In this document: in pieces, positions 26,504-34,490 of the stretch
How the letters are laid out: every line of letters starts with the position of its first letter
How positions within the stretch are numbered: the first letter of the stretch is position 1
Source of the DNA: Prolixibacteraceae bacterium UBA6162
GTDB taxonomy: Bacteria > Bacteroidota > Bacteroidia > Bacteroidales > Prolixibacteraceae
Length of the DNA: 64,000 nucleotides
Assembly: GCA_002428215.1 (NCBI GenBank)
Contig: DIUI01000095.1
Location: 37,538 to 101,537 of the forward strand
Direction: 5' to 3'
Notes under the pieces: generated by a model
What the model was told of the DNA's origin: nothing
The model's database searches: none
What the model saw: the letters and a program-made list of their open reading frames with translations, nothing else
Made by a program: the position numbers and the translations under genes

Positions 26504-28261
26504 ATGATACACCGAAATAGTCTGCCGCTGCTGGTAGTTTTAATAATTTTAACCGCTTGCGCCGGACCCAGAGCAGTTGTTTCGGGACCGGAAACCGACA
26601 AGCCGGTATTAGAAGTACTTTCTGAAGAAAAGAAGCAAGAATTCCAGTACCTGTTTGTTGAGGCACTCAAACAAAAAATGATTGGAAATTTTCAACGGGC
26701 CGTAAGCCTGTTGTCCAGTTGTCTTGAAATTGATCCAAATTCGGCCGCAGCTATGTATGAGTTGGCCAATCTGCATGTCGTAAACAACGACCTCTCCAGT
26801 GCTTCTATGCTGCTCGAACGTGCCACTGAGATTAATCCAACCAATCTGTGGTACTGGAAGTTGCTGGCAGAGTTATATGCCCAACTTGGGCGCTTCAGTG
26901 AAGCTGCCGAGTTGTACCAAAAATTGTCTTTGCTCGATGTTGGCAACCCCGAATACATCTACTACATGGCGGTAATGCACTCATCATCTGGGAACTACGA
27001 TGCGGCCATTGCTGCATTTGATCAGCTTGAGCGCGAGATTGGGGTAAATGAGCAAATAAGCTTGTCGCGTGGTCAACTTCATTCTGCTGCTGGTCGCGAT
27101 CAACTTGCCTTGAAAGAGATCCAAAAGCTTATTGATCTGAATCCGGCGGATGCCCGCTATTACGGATTGCTGGCCGATGCCTATCTGGAGCGTAATGACC
27201 GCGAGAATGCCTTGTTGAATTATCAACGGGTTCTGGATTTAGATCCGGAAAATGGATTTGTTCATTTTTCGTTGTCGAATTTTTACTTCACGGAAGGGGA
27301 TTCCAACAAGGCATTTGAGCATCTTGAGATGGCCTTTCAAAGCAGAAATGCCGATATGGAATCAAAGCTGCAACTCTATTTGATGCAGACTGCAAACAGG
27401 GGCGATACCCCACTCTCGAATGATCAGGTAGAACGACTTGTACAGCTTTTGATTGAGACGCACCCCGACGATTATCGGGGATACACTCTTTATGCCGAAC
27501 TACTGCTTAACTCCCGACAATTGGAAGCGGCCCGTGAAAAGCTTTATGCAGTTATTGAGTTGGGAGTTAATGATTTTATGGTTTGGGAACAGATTCTTTT
27601 TATCGACAATGAGCTCCTCGACTGGAATGCATTATACCTTCACACCCGTGAGGCACTCGAACTATATCCAAACCAGTCTCAACTCTATTTTTTTCATGCC
27701 ATTGCCACGCTTCAGTTAGAGTTGTTCGACGAGACAAAGGCAATTGCCGACGAAGGTTTGTTGTATGTGGTAGACAATCCTTCGTTAAGCGGACAGTTGA
27801 CTTATATAAAGGGAGAGGCCTACTACAAACAGAATCAACGAGGCCGAGCCTATGAACTGTTCGATGAATCGTTGGTGATATTTCCCGACAATTTTATGGC
27901 ATTAAACAACTATGCCTACTATCTGGCACTCGAAGGCCGTAATCTTGATAGGGCCGAAAGAATGAGTGCAAGGGTCGTGGAGCGATTCCCCGATAACCCC
28001 ACCTATCTCGATACTTACGCCTGGGTACTCTTTAAGAAGGAGAATTACGCCCTTGCCCGTTTTTATATGCAAAGTGCAATCGATAAGGGAGGTGCAGACA
28101 ATCCCGTTCTACTGGAACACTATGGCGATATTTTAAGCAAACTGGGAAGGACCGACGAGGCAGTTTCCTATTGGAAGCGGGCCCTTGATTATGGAAGTGA
28201 TTCAGAATTACTGCCCCGCAAAATAAATGAGCGGGTTTATATTCCGGAAATTACGAAATGA
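26504..28261 (+). CDS. TPR-repeat lipoprotein
   Basis: A 585-residue outer-envelope lipoprotein with Cys19 (LIILTACAGP) and tetratricopeptide repeats over most of its length, for example AAAMYELANLHVVNNDLSSA, ARYYGLLADAYLERNDRENA and a C-terminal DTYAWVLFKKENYALA. Such proteins act as scaffolds for protein complexes; the partner is unknown. The start at 26504 gives the lipoprotein signal and follows dut by 4 bases. Its stop overlaps the start of the DUF4292 gene by four bases (ATGA), indicating coupled translation. Confidence 0.88.
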   Translation: MIHRNSLPLLVVLIILTACAGPRAVVSGPETDKPVLEVLSEEKKQEFQYLFVEALKQKMIGNFQRAVSLLSSCLEIDPNSAAAMYELANLHVVNNDLSSASMLLERATEINPTNLWYWKLLAELYAQLGRFSEAAELYQKLSLLDVGNPEYIYYMAVMHSSSGNYDAAIAAFDQLEREIGVNEQISLSRGQLHSAAGRDQLALKEIQKLIDLNPADARYYGLLADAYLERNDRENALLNYQRVLDLDPENGFVHFSLSNFYFTEGDSNKAFEHLEMAFQSRNADMESKLQLYLMQTANRGDTPLSNDQVERLVQLLIETHPDDYRGYTLYAELLLNSRQLEAAREKLYAVIELGVNDFMVWEQILFIDNELLDWNALYLHTREALELYPNQSQLYFFHAIATLQLELFDETKAIADEGLLYVVDNPSLSGQLTYIKGEAYYKQNQRGRAYELFDESLVIFPDNFMALNNYAYYLALEGRNLDRAERMSARVVERFPDNPTYLDTYAWVLFKKENYALARFYMQSAIDKGGADNPVLLEHYGDILSKLGRTDEAVSYWKRALDYGSDSELLPRKINERVYIPEITK

Positions 28262-29133
28262 AACATATTGGCTATATTAAGAAGGCGATGCTATTTATAG
28301 CTATTGTAGTCGCCCTCCAGGCTTGCAAATCGACGGAGAAAGTTTCCGAAGTAAGGATTCGATCAATGTCTCCCTCGAGATTGTTGCAAAATATAGAAGA
28401 ACAAGTATTTGACTTTTCCCATTTTTCGGTGCGCCGCATTAATCTGCAAATCGATAATGGACAGTCGAAAAATGCATTCAGGGCAAGTATGCAGGCGATT
28501 AAGGATGAACAAATTCAGTTCACAATAACCAAATTCAACATCCCGCTGGGTAGAATGATGCTAACTCCTGATAGTTTACTCTTTATAAATTACGTTGACA
28601 GAACCTATCTCGCTGATGATTACTCCCTTTTAAGTGAGATGCTTGATTTTGATTTGGGTTTTAAGGCCATCCAGACGATACTTTCGGGCAATATTTTTTC
28701 ATTTTTCGAGAATGACTCAGATTTGCTGGACTACAGCACATCTGTGGAAGACAATCTATATAGAATTCAATCCGAGAAATATCGGAAAATCAGAAAAATC
28801 GACGAAAAGGGAAAGGTGCAGAAGATGGAGCGGTTGCTGAGACGGATTGATGATGATGCATTTGTTATTAATACCTTTTATTTCGATCCGGAGCTTTTTG
28901 TTTTGCGCAGAATGGAGTTGAACGATAAAACCAACATGCGCATGTTTGCCCTGCGTTACGATGAATACCAAAAGGTAAATGATCGTTACTTCCCAGGTAG
29001 CATCGATCTGCTGGTTCAATCTGAAGTGAGTAGTTTTCGGGTGGATGCCAAGATGTCGGGTTTTTCTACTGAAACAAATGATTTGATGCCCCTTCGTGTT
29101 CCAGACCGATACATGCGGCTTTCGATGCAATAG
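28258..29133 (+). CDS. DUF4292-family lipoprotein
   Basis: A 291-residue lipoprotein (Cys23 in VALQACKS). The body alternates beta strands such as RRINLQIDNGQ, EQIQFTITKFNIPLG and LLFINYVDRTYLADD, the pattern of the LolA/LppX-like half-barrel that binds lipids or lipoprotein acyl chains. This is a family seen widely in Bacteroidota between a TPR protein and an M23-type protein, as here. A role in lipid or lipoprotein handling is inferred, not shown. Confidence 0.8.
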   Translation: MKHIGYIKKAMLFIAIVVALQACKSTEKVSEVRIRSMSPSRLLQNIEEQVFDFSHFSVRRINLQIDNGQSKNAFRASMQAIKDEQIQFTITKFNIPLGRMMLTPDSLLFINYVDRTYLADDYSLLSEMLDFDLGFKAIQTILSGNIFSFFENDSDLLDYSTSVEDNLYRIQSEKYRKIRKIDEKGKVQKMERLLRRIDDDAFVINTFYFDPELFVLRRMELNDKTNMRMFALRYDEYQKVNDRYFPGSIDLLVQSEVSSFRVDAKMSGFSTETNDLMPLRVPDRYMRLSMQ

Positions 29134-29158
29134 CTAAATAATGATGGATTATATCTGA

Positions 29159-30349
29159 ATGATACGACTGGTTGCTCTATATATTCTTCTGATTGGCGGG
29201 TTAAGTCTAAATGCCCAGTCGTTGGATGAGCTGCGCCAGAGACGCATACAGACCTCCGACGAGATTCGGCTTACCAATGAGTTGCTTACCAGGGTGAGTA
29301 GCTCACAGCAAACGACACTCAACCGGCTCAGGGTTCTAAATAGCCAAATTGGCCAGCGAAACAGCTTAATATCCAATATGAATGCCGAAATATCGCTGTT
29401 GCAGGAAGTAATTAACAACAACTTGCTGGCAGTTGGCATGCTGTCGGAAGATCTGGAATCGTTGAGGGAGGAGTACGCCCATATCATACGCTTTGCTTAC
29501 CGTAGCAGAGGTACTGTTGACCAGGTTCTGTTTTTTTTGTCGGCCGATAGTTTTAATCAAGCATACCGACGGTTTCTATACCTGAAACAGTATGCTCAAT
29601 ACCGCCAAATGCAGGCACAGCTTATTGCCTCCCTCCAACAGTTAATGGAGAAGAAGGCAAAAGACCTTGAGAATCAACAGGCTGCCCGCCGTGAGGTTCT
29701 AGGTGCTCAACTTGAAGAGACCAATAAGCTGGAAACCGAAAAGCGGCAACAAAGCAGTTTGTCTCAGCAATTACAAAGTCAGCAGCGTGATCTGCGCAAT
29801 AAACTTGCACAACAGCGCCGGATTGAACAGCAGCTTGAACAGGAAATCCAAAAGATAATAGAAGAGGAAGCCCGAAAAACGGGTACTCCGGCACGTGAAG
29901 GATTTGCGCTTACTCCTGAACAAAAGCTCATTGGAAACAACTTTGAGCAAAACCGACGAAGGTTACCCTGGCCGGTTGAACGGGGTATTATTACCGAAAA
30001 ATTTGGTGTCCATCCTCACCCTGTATTGCGCAATGTGACTGTAAACAGCAATGGAGTGAGTATCGCAACAGAGGCAGGTGCAATGGCAAGATCTGTATTT
30101 AATGGAGAAGTTAGCCGTGTTTTTGGAATTTCAGGTGGCAATACTGCGGTTATTATACGTCATGGTCAATACCTCACAGTCTATTCCAACCTCATCGATG
30201 TGCGCGTAAAAATGGGCGATCAGGTATCGGTTCGGCAACAGATTGGGAAGGTCTTTTCTGATCCTGCCGATGGGAACAAGGCTATTCTAAAGTTTCAAAT
30301 ATGGCGTGAGAATACCAAGCTCGATCCCGAGGAATGGCTTACCCGCTGA
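29159..30349 (+). CDS. EnvC-like murein hydrolase activator (degenerate M23 domain)
   Basis: A 396-residue periplasmic protein with a signal peptide (LYILLIGGLSLNAQS). Residues about 20-245 are a long coiled coil rich in Gln and Arg. Residues about 265-396 are a LytM/M23 domain (PVERGIITEKFGVHPHPV). The catalytic zinc ligands appear lost: NSNGVSI stands where active enzymes have HxGxD, and YSNLI replaces YxHL. As with E. coli EnvC, this points to an activator of cell-wall amidases during division rather than an enzyme. It is the last gene of the dut group. Confidence 0.85.
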   Translation: MIRLVALYILLIGGLSLNAQSLDELRQRRIQTSDEIRLTNELLTRVSSSQQTTLNRLRVLNSQIGQRNSLISNMNAEISLLQEVINNNLLAVGMLSEDLESLREEYAHIIRFAYRSRGTVDQVLFFLSADSFNQAYRRFLYLKQYAQYRQMQAQLIASLQQLMEKKAKDLENQQAARREVLGAQLEETNKLETEKRQQSSLSQQLQSQQRDLRNKLAQQRRIEQQLEQEIQKIIEEEARKTGTPAREGFALTPEQKLIGNNFEQNRRRLPWPVERGIITEKFGVHPHPVLRNVTVNSNGVSIATEAGAMARSVFNGEVSRVFGISGGNTAVIIRHGQYLTVYSNLIDVRVKMGDQVSVRQQIGKVFSDPADGNKAILKFQIWRENTKLDPEEWLTR

Positions 30350-30402
30350 ACACTTTCTTTATAATTTACTATATTCATCCACTTAAACCTAAATCTTGAG
30401 CC

Positions 30403-31833
30403 ATGAAATATCGTAATTCCCATTTTGGTTTGTTGCTGCTTTTGGTAGTAGTAACCGGCCTGGTTAGTCTCTCTTTCGTATTTTACCAAACGCGCGATGT
30501 GCAAAAGGGGGCCAACTTGTATGCTCAGTATTGCGCCTCCTGTCATGGTGCTGAATTGCAGGGAGGAAATGCCCAAAGCCTCATTAATGGCGTATGGCAG
30601 TTCGGAGCCGATAACAGTTATATTTTCCGAAACATTAAATATGGTATTACTCATTTGGGTATGCCTGCCTATGAGAATGTTTTGAGCGATGCAGACATCA
30701 ATGATATTCTCGCCTATATCCGCACCTCAGAGCAGGAGAAAGGCGTTGTAAGGCCCGAAATTGCCAGAGAAACAGGGACCATGATGTACCAACTTAACAT
30801 CGATATTTTTGCTGAATCTCTGGAAGTTCCCTGGGCAATTGATTTTATCGATCACCGGACCGCCCTCATTACCGAGAAGCCAGGTCGGGTAAGAATGGTT
30901 GTAGACGGGAAAATGGTGCCCAGACCGGTTGAGGGAATTCCTGCAGTACTAAATGAAGGCCAGGGTGGATTGCTCGATATTGCAGTGGATCCCGATTACG
31001 CCAGCAATGGTTGGATCTACATGGCATACAGCCATGCTTTGCCTTCGGATGCCGGCACCCGACCTGCAGCCAACACCCGGCTCGTAAGAGGAAGAATCTC
31101 CGATGGTCGCTGGATCGACGAGCAGGTGATCTGGGAGGCTCCTGCAGAGACTTACCGCACTACCCGACACCACTATGGATGCCGCATTGTATTTGACCCA
31201 TGGGGATATCTCTATTTTGCCATTGGAGACCGGGGTATTCAAAACGAAGCTCAGAATTGGTCGCTTCCCAATGGTAAAGTCCACCGTATTTATCCTGATG
31301 GTTCCATTCCCGACGACAACCCTTATGTTGGAGTTGAAGGGGCCATGGCATCGCTTTACTCTATGGGCAACCGAAACATTCAGGGTATGGCGATTCATCC
31401 AGCTACAGGTCAGTTGTGGACGACCGAACATGGTCCAATGGGCGGCGATGAACTCAATCTCATCCTTCCCGGCAGAAATTATGGCTGGCCATTGGCAACT
31501 TATGGCCGCAATTACAATGGAACTGTTATTACCGAAAATACCCACTATCCGGCAACAGAGCAGCCCAACTTTATGTGGAATCCTTCTACCGCGGTTTGTG
31601 GTCTCGATTTTGTAACCGGTGACATGTTCCCGCTTTGGGAAAATAAACTAATGGTGGGTGCTTTGAAATACGAAGAGGTTACTTTACTTACGCTTGTAGA
31701 TGACCGCGTTATCCATACCGAAACTATTTTGAAGAATGCCGGTAGGGTTCGAGACGTCACTACCGGACCAGATGGCGCAATCTACGTTGTGCTTAATAAC
31801 CCCGATGTTGTAGTTCGGCTATCGCGTAAATAA
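30403..31833 (+). CDS. Cytochrome c fused to a PQQ-type sugar dehydrogenase
   Basis: A 476-residue protein anchored by one N-terminal helix (about residues 8-28). Residues about 35-110 form a single cytochrome c domain, with heme site CASCH at 44-48 and a likely axial Met in THLGMPAY. Residues about 130-476 are a six-bladed propeller of the soluble aldose/GdhB type, with GQGGLLDIAVDPDY, RIVFDPWGYLYFAIGDRG and TTEHGPMGGDELNLI. It probably oxidises sugars or related alcohols in the periplasm with PQQ and passes electrons to its own heme. No PQQ synthesis genes are in the window. A terminator follows. Confidence 0.87.
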   Translation: MKYRNSHFGLLLLLVVVTGLVSLSFVFYQTRDVQKGANLYAQYCASCHGAELQGGNAQSLINGVWQFGADNSYIFRNIKYGITHLGMPAYENVLSDADINDILAYIRTSEQEKGVVRPEIARETGTMMYQLNIDIFAESLEVPWAIDFIDHRTALITEKPGRVRMVVDGKMVPRPVEGIPAVLNEGQGGLLDIAVDPDYASNGWIYMAYSHALPSDAGTRPAANTRLVRGRISDGRWIDEQVIWEAPAETYRTTRHHYGCRIVFDPWGYLYFAIGDRGIQNEAQNWSLPNGKVHRIYPDGSIPDDNPYVGVEGAMASLYSMGNRNIQGMAIHPATGQLWTTEHGPMGGDELNLILPGRNYGWPLATYGRNYNGTVITENTHYPATEQPNFMWNPSTAVCGLDFVTGDMFPLWENKLMVGALKYEEVTLLTLVDDRVIHTETILKNAGRVRDVTTGPDGAIYVVLNNPDVVVRLSRK

Positions 31834-31859
31834 CTTTCAACGATAAGAAATAGTCGGAG

Positions 31860-31890
31860 AGATTGGTCTTTTTTAGGCCAATCTTTTTTA
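31860..31890 (+). terminator. Rho-independent terminator after the sugar dehydrogenase
   Basis: AGATTGG / CCAATCT stem (31860-31866, 31878-31884), followed by a run of T residues. Its end overlaps the stop codon of the minus-strand small membrane protein gene. Confidence 0.75.
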
Positions 31891-32118
31891 TTGACTGATT
31901 TTAAGGGTGTTGAAGTCAATCTTCTGTTTAACTTTGGCTTGTTCCATTCTGTCGTACGACTGAAAACAGGATATGCCTTGGCTTCGGAGATATTGATTTC
32001 CACTAACGTGCGTATTGGGGAAATGCCCTCCTTTTTTGATTAGGATTTTTACCGCAAAACCTGCGAAAGCAACGGCCATTAAAACTATAGCAAGTAACAA
32101 TACAATAAGGAATGTCAT
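31888..32118 (-). CDS. Small membrane protein with a KKGGxFPNTHV motif
   Basis: A 76-residue protein with one N-terminal membrane helix (FLIVLLLAIVLMAVAFAGFA), then KILIKKGGHFPNTHVSGN and a cysteine-containing GISCFQS. I recall this motif in small, otherwise undescribed Bacteroidota membrane proteins; the function is unknown. The remainder (about residues 55-76) is charged and probably cytoplasmic. A TAATTTTG promoter element lies 35 bases upstream of the start, supporting expression as a real gene. Confidence 0.75.
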   Translation of the reverse strand: MTFLIVLLLAIVLMAVAFAGFAVKILIKKGGHFPNTHVSGNQYLRSQGISCFQSYDRMEQAKVKQKIDFNTLKISQ

Positions 32119-32153
32119 AACCGTAAATGGATTAAGATATCGTAATCTGTTTG

Positions 32154-32161
32154 CAAAATTA
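32154..32161 (-). promoter_or_regulatory. -7 element TAATTTTG for the small membrane protein
   Basis: Exact TAnnTTTG match on the minus strand, 35 bases upstream of the ATG at 32118. Confidence 0.48.
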
Positions 32162-32267
32162 CACTTTTTACCTCAATTCTTATCCTATTCGCCAACCTGT
32201 GGCGGTGCTTTGCCGTAAAAAGAGATTATTTTACCTATTCCGGGGTTTCATTAATCCGGAGTTAGAT

Positions 32268-32275
32268 TAGTTTTG
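32268..32275 (+). promoter_or_regulatory. -7 element TAGTTTTG for the four-helix membrane protein
   Basis: Exact TAnnTTTG match with a near -33 box (TTTC at 32246-32249, 18 bases upstream), 32 bases before the ATG at 32308. Confidence 0.5.
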
Positions 32276-32307
32276 ATTGAGTGTTACAACAACTAAATAA
32301 TCAACGT

Positions 32308-32679
32308 ATGGAAAAACATCTTAATGTGGTTGCCGCTTTGCATCTGGGGTTAAGTATCATTGGCTTACTGGTAGCCCTCTCTCTCACTGCAATTCTGGGT
32401 TTGGCGCTGAGCTTTATCGAGGATCCCGACGTAGCCCGGATTCTCCCTGTTGTTTTCAATGTATTGGTATGGGTAATTGTAGTGCTAAGTCTTCCCGGCA
32501 TTGTTGCTGGAATCGGACTTTTTAAGCGCAAAGAGTGGGCCCGGATCCTGGCTTTGGTGCTTTCTGTGATCAAGATTCTGAATGTACCGATTGGGACCTT
32601 TGTGGGCGTATATTCAATATGGGTATTGGTGCATGAAGAGACTCAGCTAATTTTTAAACCTGTATTACCAAGGCTCTGA
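32308..32679 (+). CDS. Small integral membrane protein, unknown function
   Basis: A 123-residue protein with about four hydrophobic helices: one from residue 6 on, one at VFNVLVWVIVVLSLPG, one at ILALVLSVIKIL and one near the C-terminus. A short charged loop GLFKRKEWAR separates helices two and three. This arrangement recalls the DUF4064-like small membrane proteins, but I cannot assign a family firmly. The ATG at 32308 is preferred over a GTG nine codons earlier because of the promoter spacing. It may be co-transcribed with acyP, 6 bases downstream. Confidence 0.7.
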   Translation: MEKHLNVVAALHLGLSIIGLLVALSLTAILGLALSFIEDPDVARILPVVFNVLVWVIVVLSLPGIVAGIGLFKRKEWARILALVLSVIKILNVPIGTFVGVYSIWVLVHEETQLIFKPVLPRL

Positions 32680-32685
32680 TATTCC

Positions 32686-32958
32686 ATGAAATTGCAATAC
32701 GATATATTGGTCACCGGCAGGGTGCAAAATGTGGGTTACCGTCATTTTGTCTATACCATCGCCAGTGCCCAGACGCTAACCGGATGGGTAAGAAATTTGA
32801 TGGATGGTTCTGTTCGCATTATTGCAGAGGGCGAACAGACAGATCTCGATACGCTTAAGGATTGGCTTAAACAAGGACCTTCCAGAGCAAGAGTTTCTGA
32901 TGTCAAAATATCTGTATCCCCATTCACCGGTGGCTTTTCTGAATTCAGGATGGTTTAG
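32686..32958 (+). CDS. acyP: Acylphosphatase
   Basis: A 90-residue acylphosphatase, hydrolysing the carboxyl-phosphate bond of acylphosphates. The catalytic arginine lies in GRVQNVGYRHF and the catalytic asparagine in GWVRNLMDGSV. Length is exactly that of the family. It is cytoplasmic, with no signal. Confidence 0.94.
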   Translation: MKLQYDILVTGRVQNVGYRHFVYTIASAQTLTGWVRNLMDGSVRIIAEGEQTDLDTLKDWLKQGPSRARVSDVKISVSPFTGGFSEFRMV

Positions 32959-33010
32959 CATCTCTCTCTTTTAGCATTGTATCTCCCTACGTTTTCGAAA
33001 GGGAAAATAC

Positions 33011-33018
33011 TACATTTG
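33011..33018 (+). promoter_or_regulatory. -7 element TACATTTG for the decarboxylase-araA pair
   Basis: Exact TAnnTTTG match 26 bases before the ATG at 33045. Confidence 0.48.
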
Positions 33019-33044
33019 TCTTAGCTGAAACCATAAACCAAGCT

Positions 33045-34481
33045 ATGAAAACATTTCATATGTCGGCTGCTCAATTCCGGGAGGAGGGTAAAAAGCTCGT
33101 CGACTGGATAGCTGACTATTACGAGCAAGTAGAAAAATATCCTGTTTTGGCGCAGGTAAATCCTGGAGATATCATGCGTCAGCTTCCTGATGAGGCCCCT
33201 GAGGAGGGGGAGTCGTTCGTTCAAATGATGCACGATGTCGATCAAATTATTATGCCGGGCATAACCCATTGGCAATCACCCGGGTTTTTTGCATATTTCC
33301 CTTCCAACACCTCGTTCCCTTCCATTCTTGGCGAGATGTTGTCTGCCGGCCTTGGTGTTCAGGGCATGATTTGGGCTACCAGTCCTTCGGCCACTGAGCT
33401 TGAAACCAGGGTTATGGACTGGCTGGTAAAGATGATGGGACTACCCGAGAGATTTTTGTCAGTCTCTTCGGGGGGTGGTGTTATTCAGGATACTGCTTCT
33501 TCGGCCGTTTTAACGGCACTTTTGGCTGCCAGAGAGCAGGCGACACAGCATGCAGTTAACGAGAAAGGGGTCGGTCAGCGCATGGCAGCCTATGTTTCCT
33601 CACAGGCGCACTCCTCGCTTGAAAAGGCGATTAAAATTGCCGGAATTGGCAGGGAAAATATTCGCATTGTGGAGGTCGACGAGCATTATGCGATGCGTCC
33701 AGAACTCCTTCGAAAGCAGATACAGGAGGACCGTGCTGCGGGATATCTGCCCTTTTTTGTTTGCGCTACCATGGGTACGACCTCATCGAATGCAATGGAT
33801 CCGATTGCCGAAATTGGCGCGATATGCCAACAGGAGAATTGCTGGCTTCATGTTGATGCGGCCATGTCGGGCAGTGCTCTGCTCTGTCCCGAATTCCGCT
33901 ACCTTGCCAAAGGACTGGAACTTGCCGACAGTTTTGCTTTTAATCCGCACAAATGGATGTTCACCAACTTCGATTGCGATTGTTTTTGGGTAGCTGACAA
34001 GCAAAATCTCATCAATACTTTTTCGATTTTACCCGAATATTTGCGCAATAAGGCCACAGACTCAGGAAGTGTTATCGATTACCGCGATTGGCATATTCAG
34101 CTGGGAAGGCGATTCAGGGCGCTTAAGCTTTGGTTTGTTATCAGGCACTATGGAACAAAAGGACTTCAGCATCATATACGTTCGCATGTCGCCCTAAGCC
34201 GCGATTTTGCCGATTGGGTCAAGGGTTCCAAACACTTCGAACTTGTGGTCGATCCACCTCTGAATTTGGTAGTATTCCGATTAAACGGAAGCGATGATGA
34301 CAATATGCAGTTAATGCACAATCTTAATCAAACCGGAAAGGTCTTTTTTACCCATACCCGATTGGATGGCAGGGTAGTTCTACGCCTAAGCATTGGTCAA
34401 ACCTATACCACGTCGAAGCACGTGCAAATGGTAAAGGATCTGTTAATTCAATTCAGCACCACCCCAACAAGTAAATTATAA
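33045..34481 (+). CDS. Group II PLP-dependent decarboxylase (aromatic-L-amino-acid decarboxylase-like)
   Basis: A 478-residue pyridoxal-phosphate enzyme. Typical features are ITHWQSPGFFAYFPSNTSFP near the N-terminus, the cofactor-stacking region around SVSSGGGVIQDTASSA, HVDAAMSG with the cofactor-binding Asp, and FNPHKW with Lys303 as Schiff-base lysine. This layout is that of aromatic amino acid (tryptophan/tyrosine/DOPA) decarboxylases rather than glutamate decarboxylases. The exact substrate is not readable. It is followed 9 bases later by araA, an unexpected partner. Confidence 0.9.
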   Translation: MKTFHMSAAQFREEGKKLVDWIADYYEQVEKYPVLAQVNPGDIMRQLPDEAPEEGESFVQMMHDVDQIIMPGITHWQSPGFFAYFPSNTSFPSILGEMLSAGLGVQGMIWATSPSATELETRVMDWLVKMMGLPERFLSVSSGGGVIQDTASSAVLTALLAAREQATQHAVNEKGVGQRMAAYVSSQAHSSLEKAIKIAGIGRENIRIVEVDEHYAMRPELLRKQIQEDRAAGYLPFFVCATMGTTSSNAMDPIAEIGAICQQENCWLHVDAAMSGSALLCPEFRYLAKGLELADSFAFNPHKWMFTNFDCDCFWVADKQNLINTFSILPEYLRNKATDSGSVIDYRDWHIQLGRRFRALKLWFVIRHYGTKGLQHHIRSHVALSRDFADWVKGSKHFELVVDPPLNLVVFRLNGSDDDNMQLMHNLNQTGKVFFTHTRLDGRVVLRLSIGQTYTTSKHVQMVKDLLIQFSTTPTSKL

Positions 34482-34490
34482 TCCTAACAA

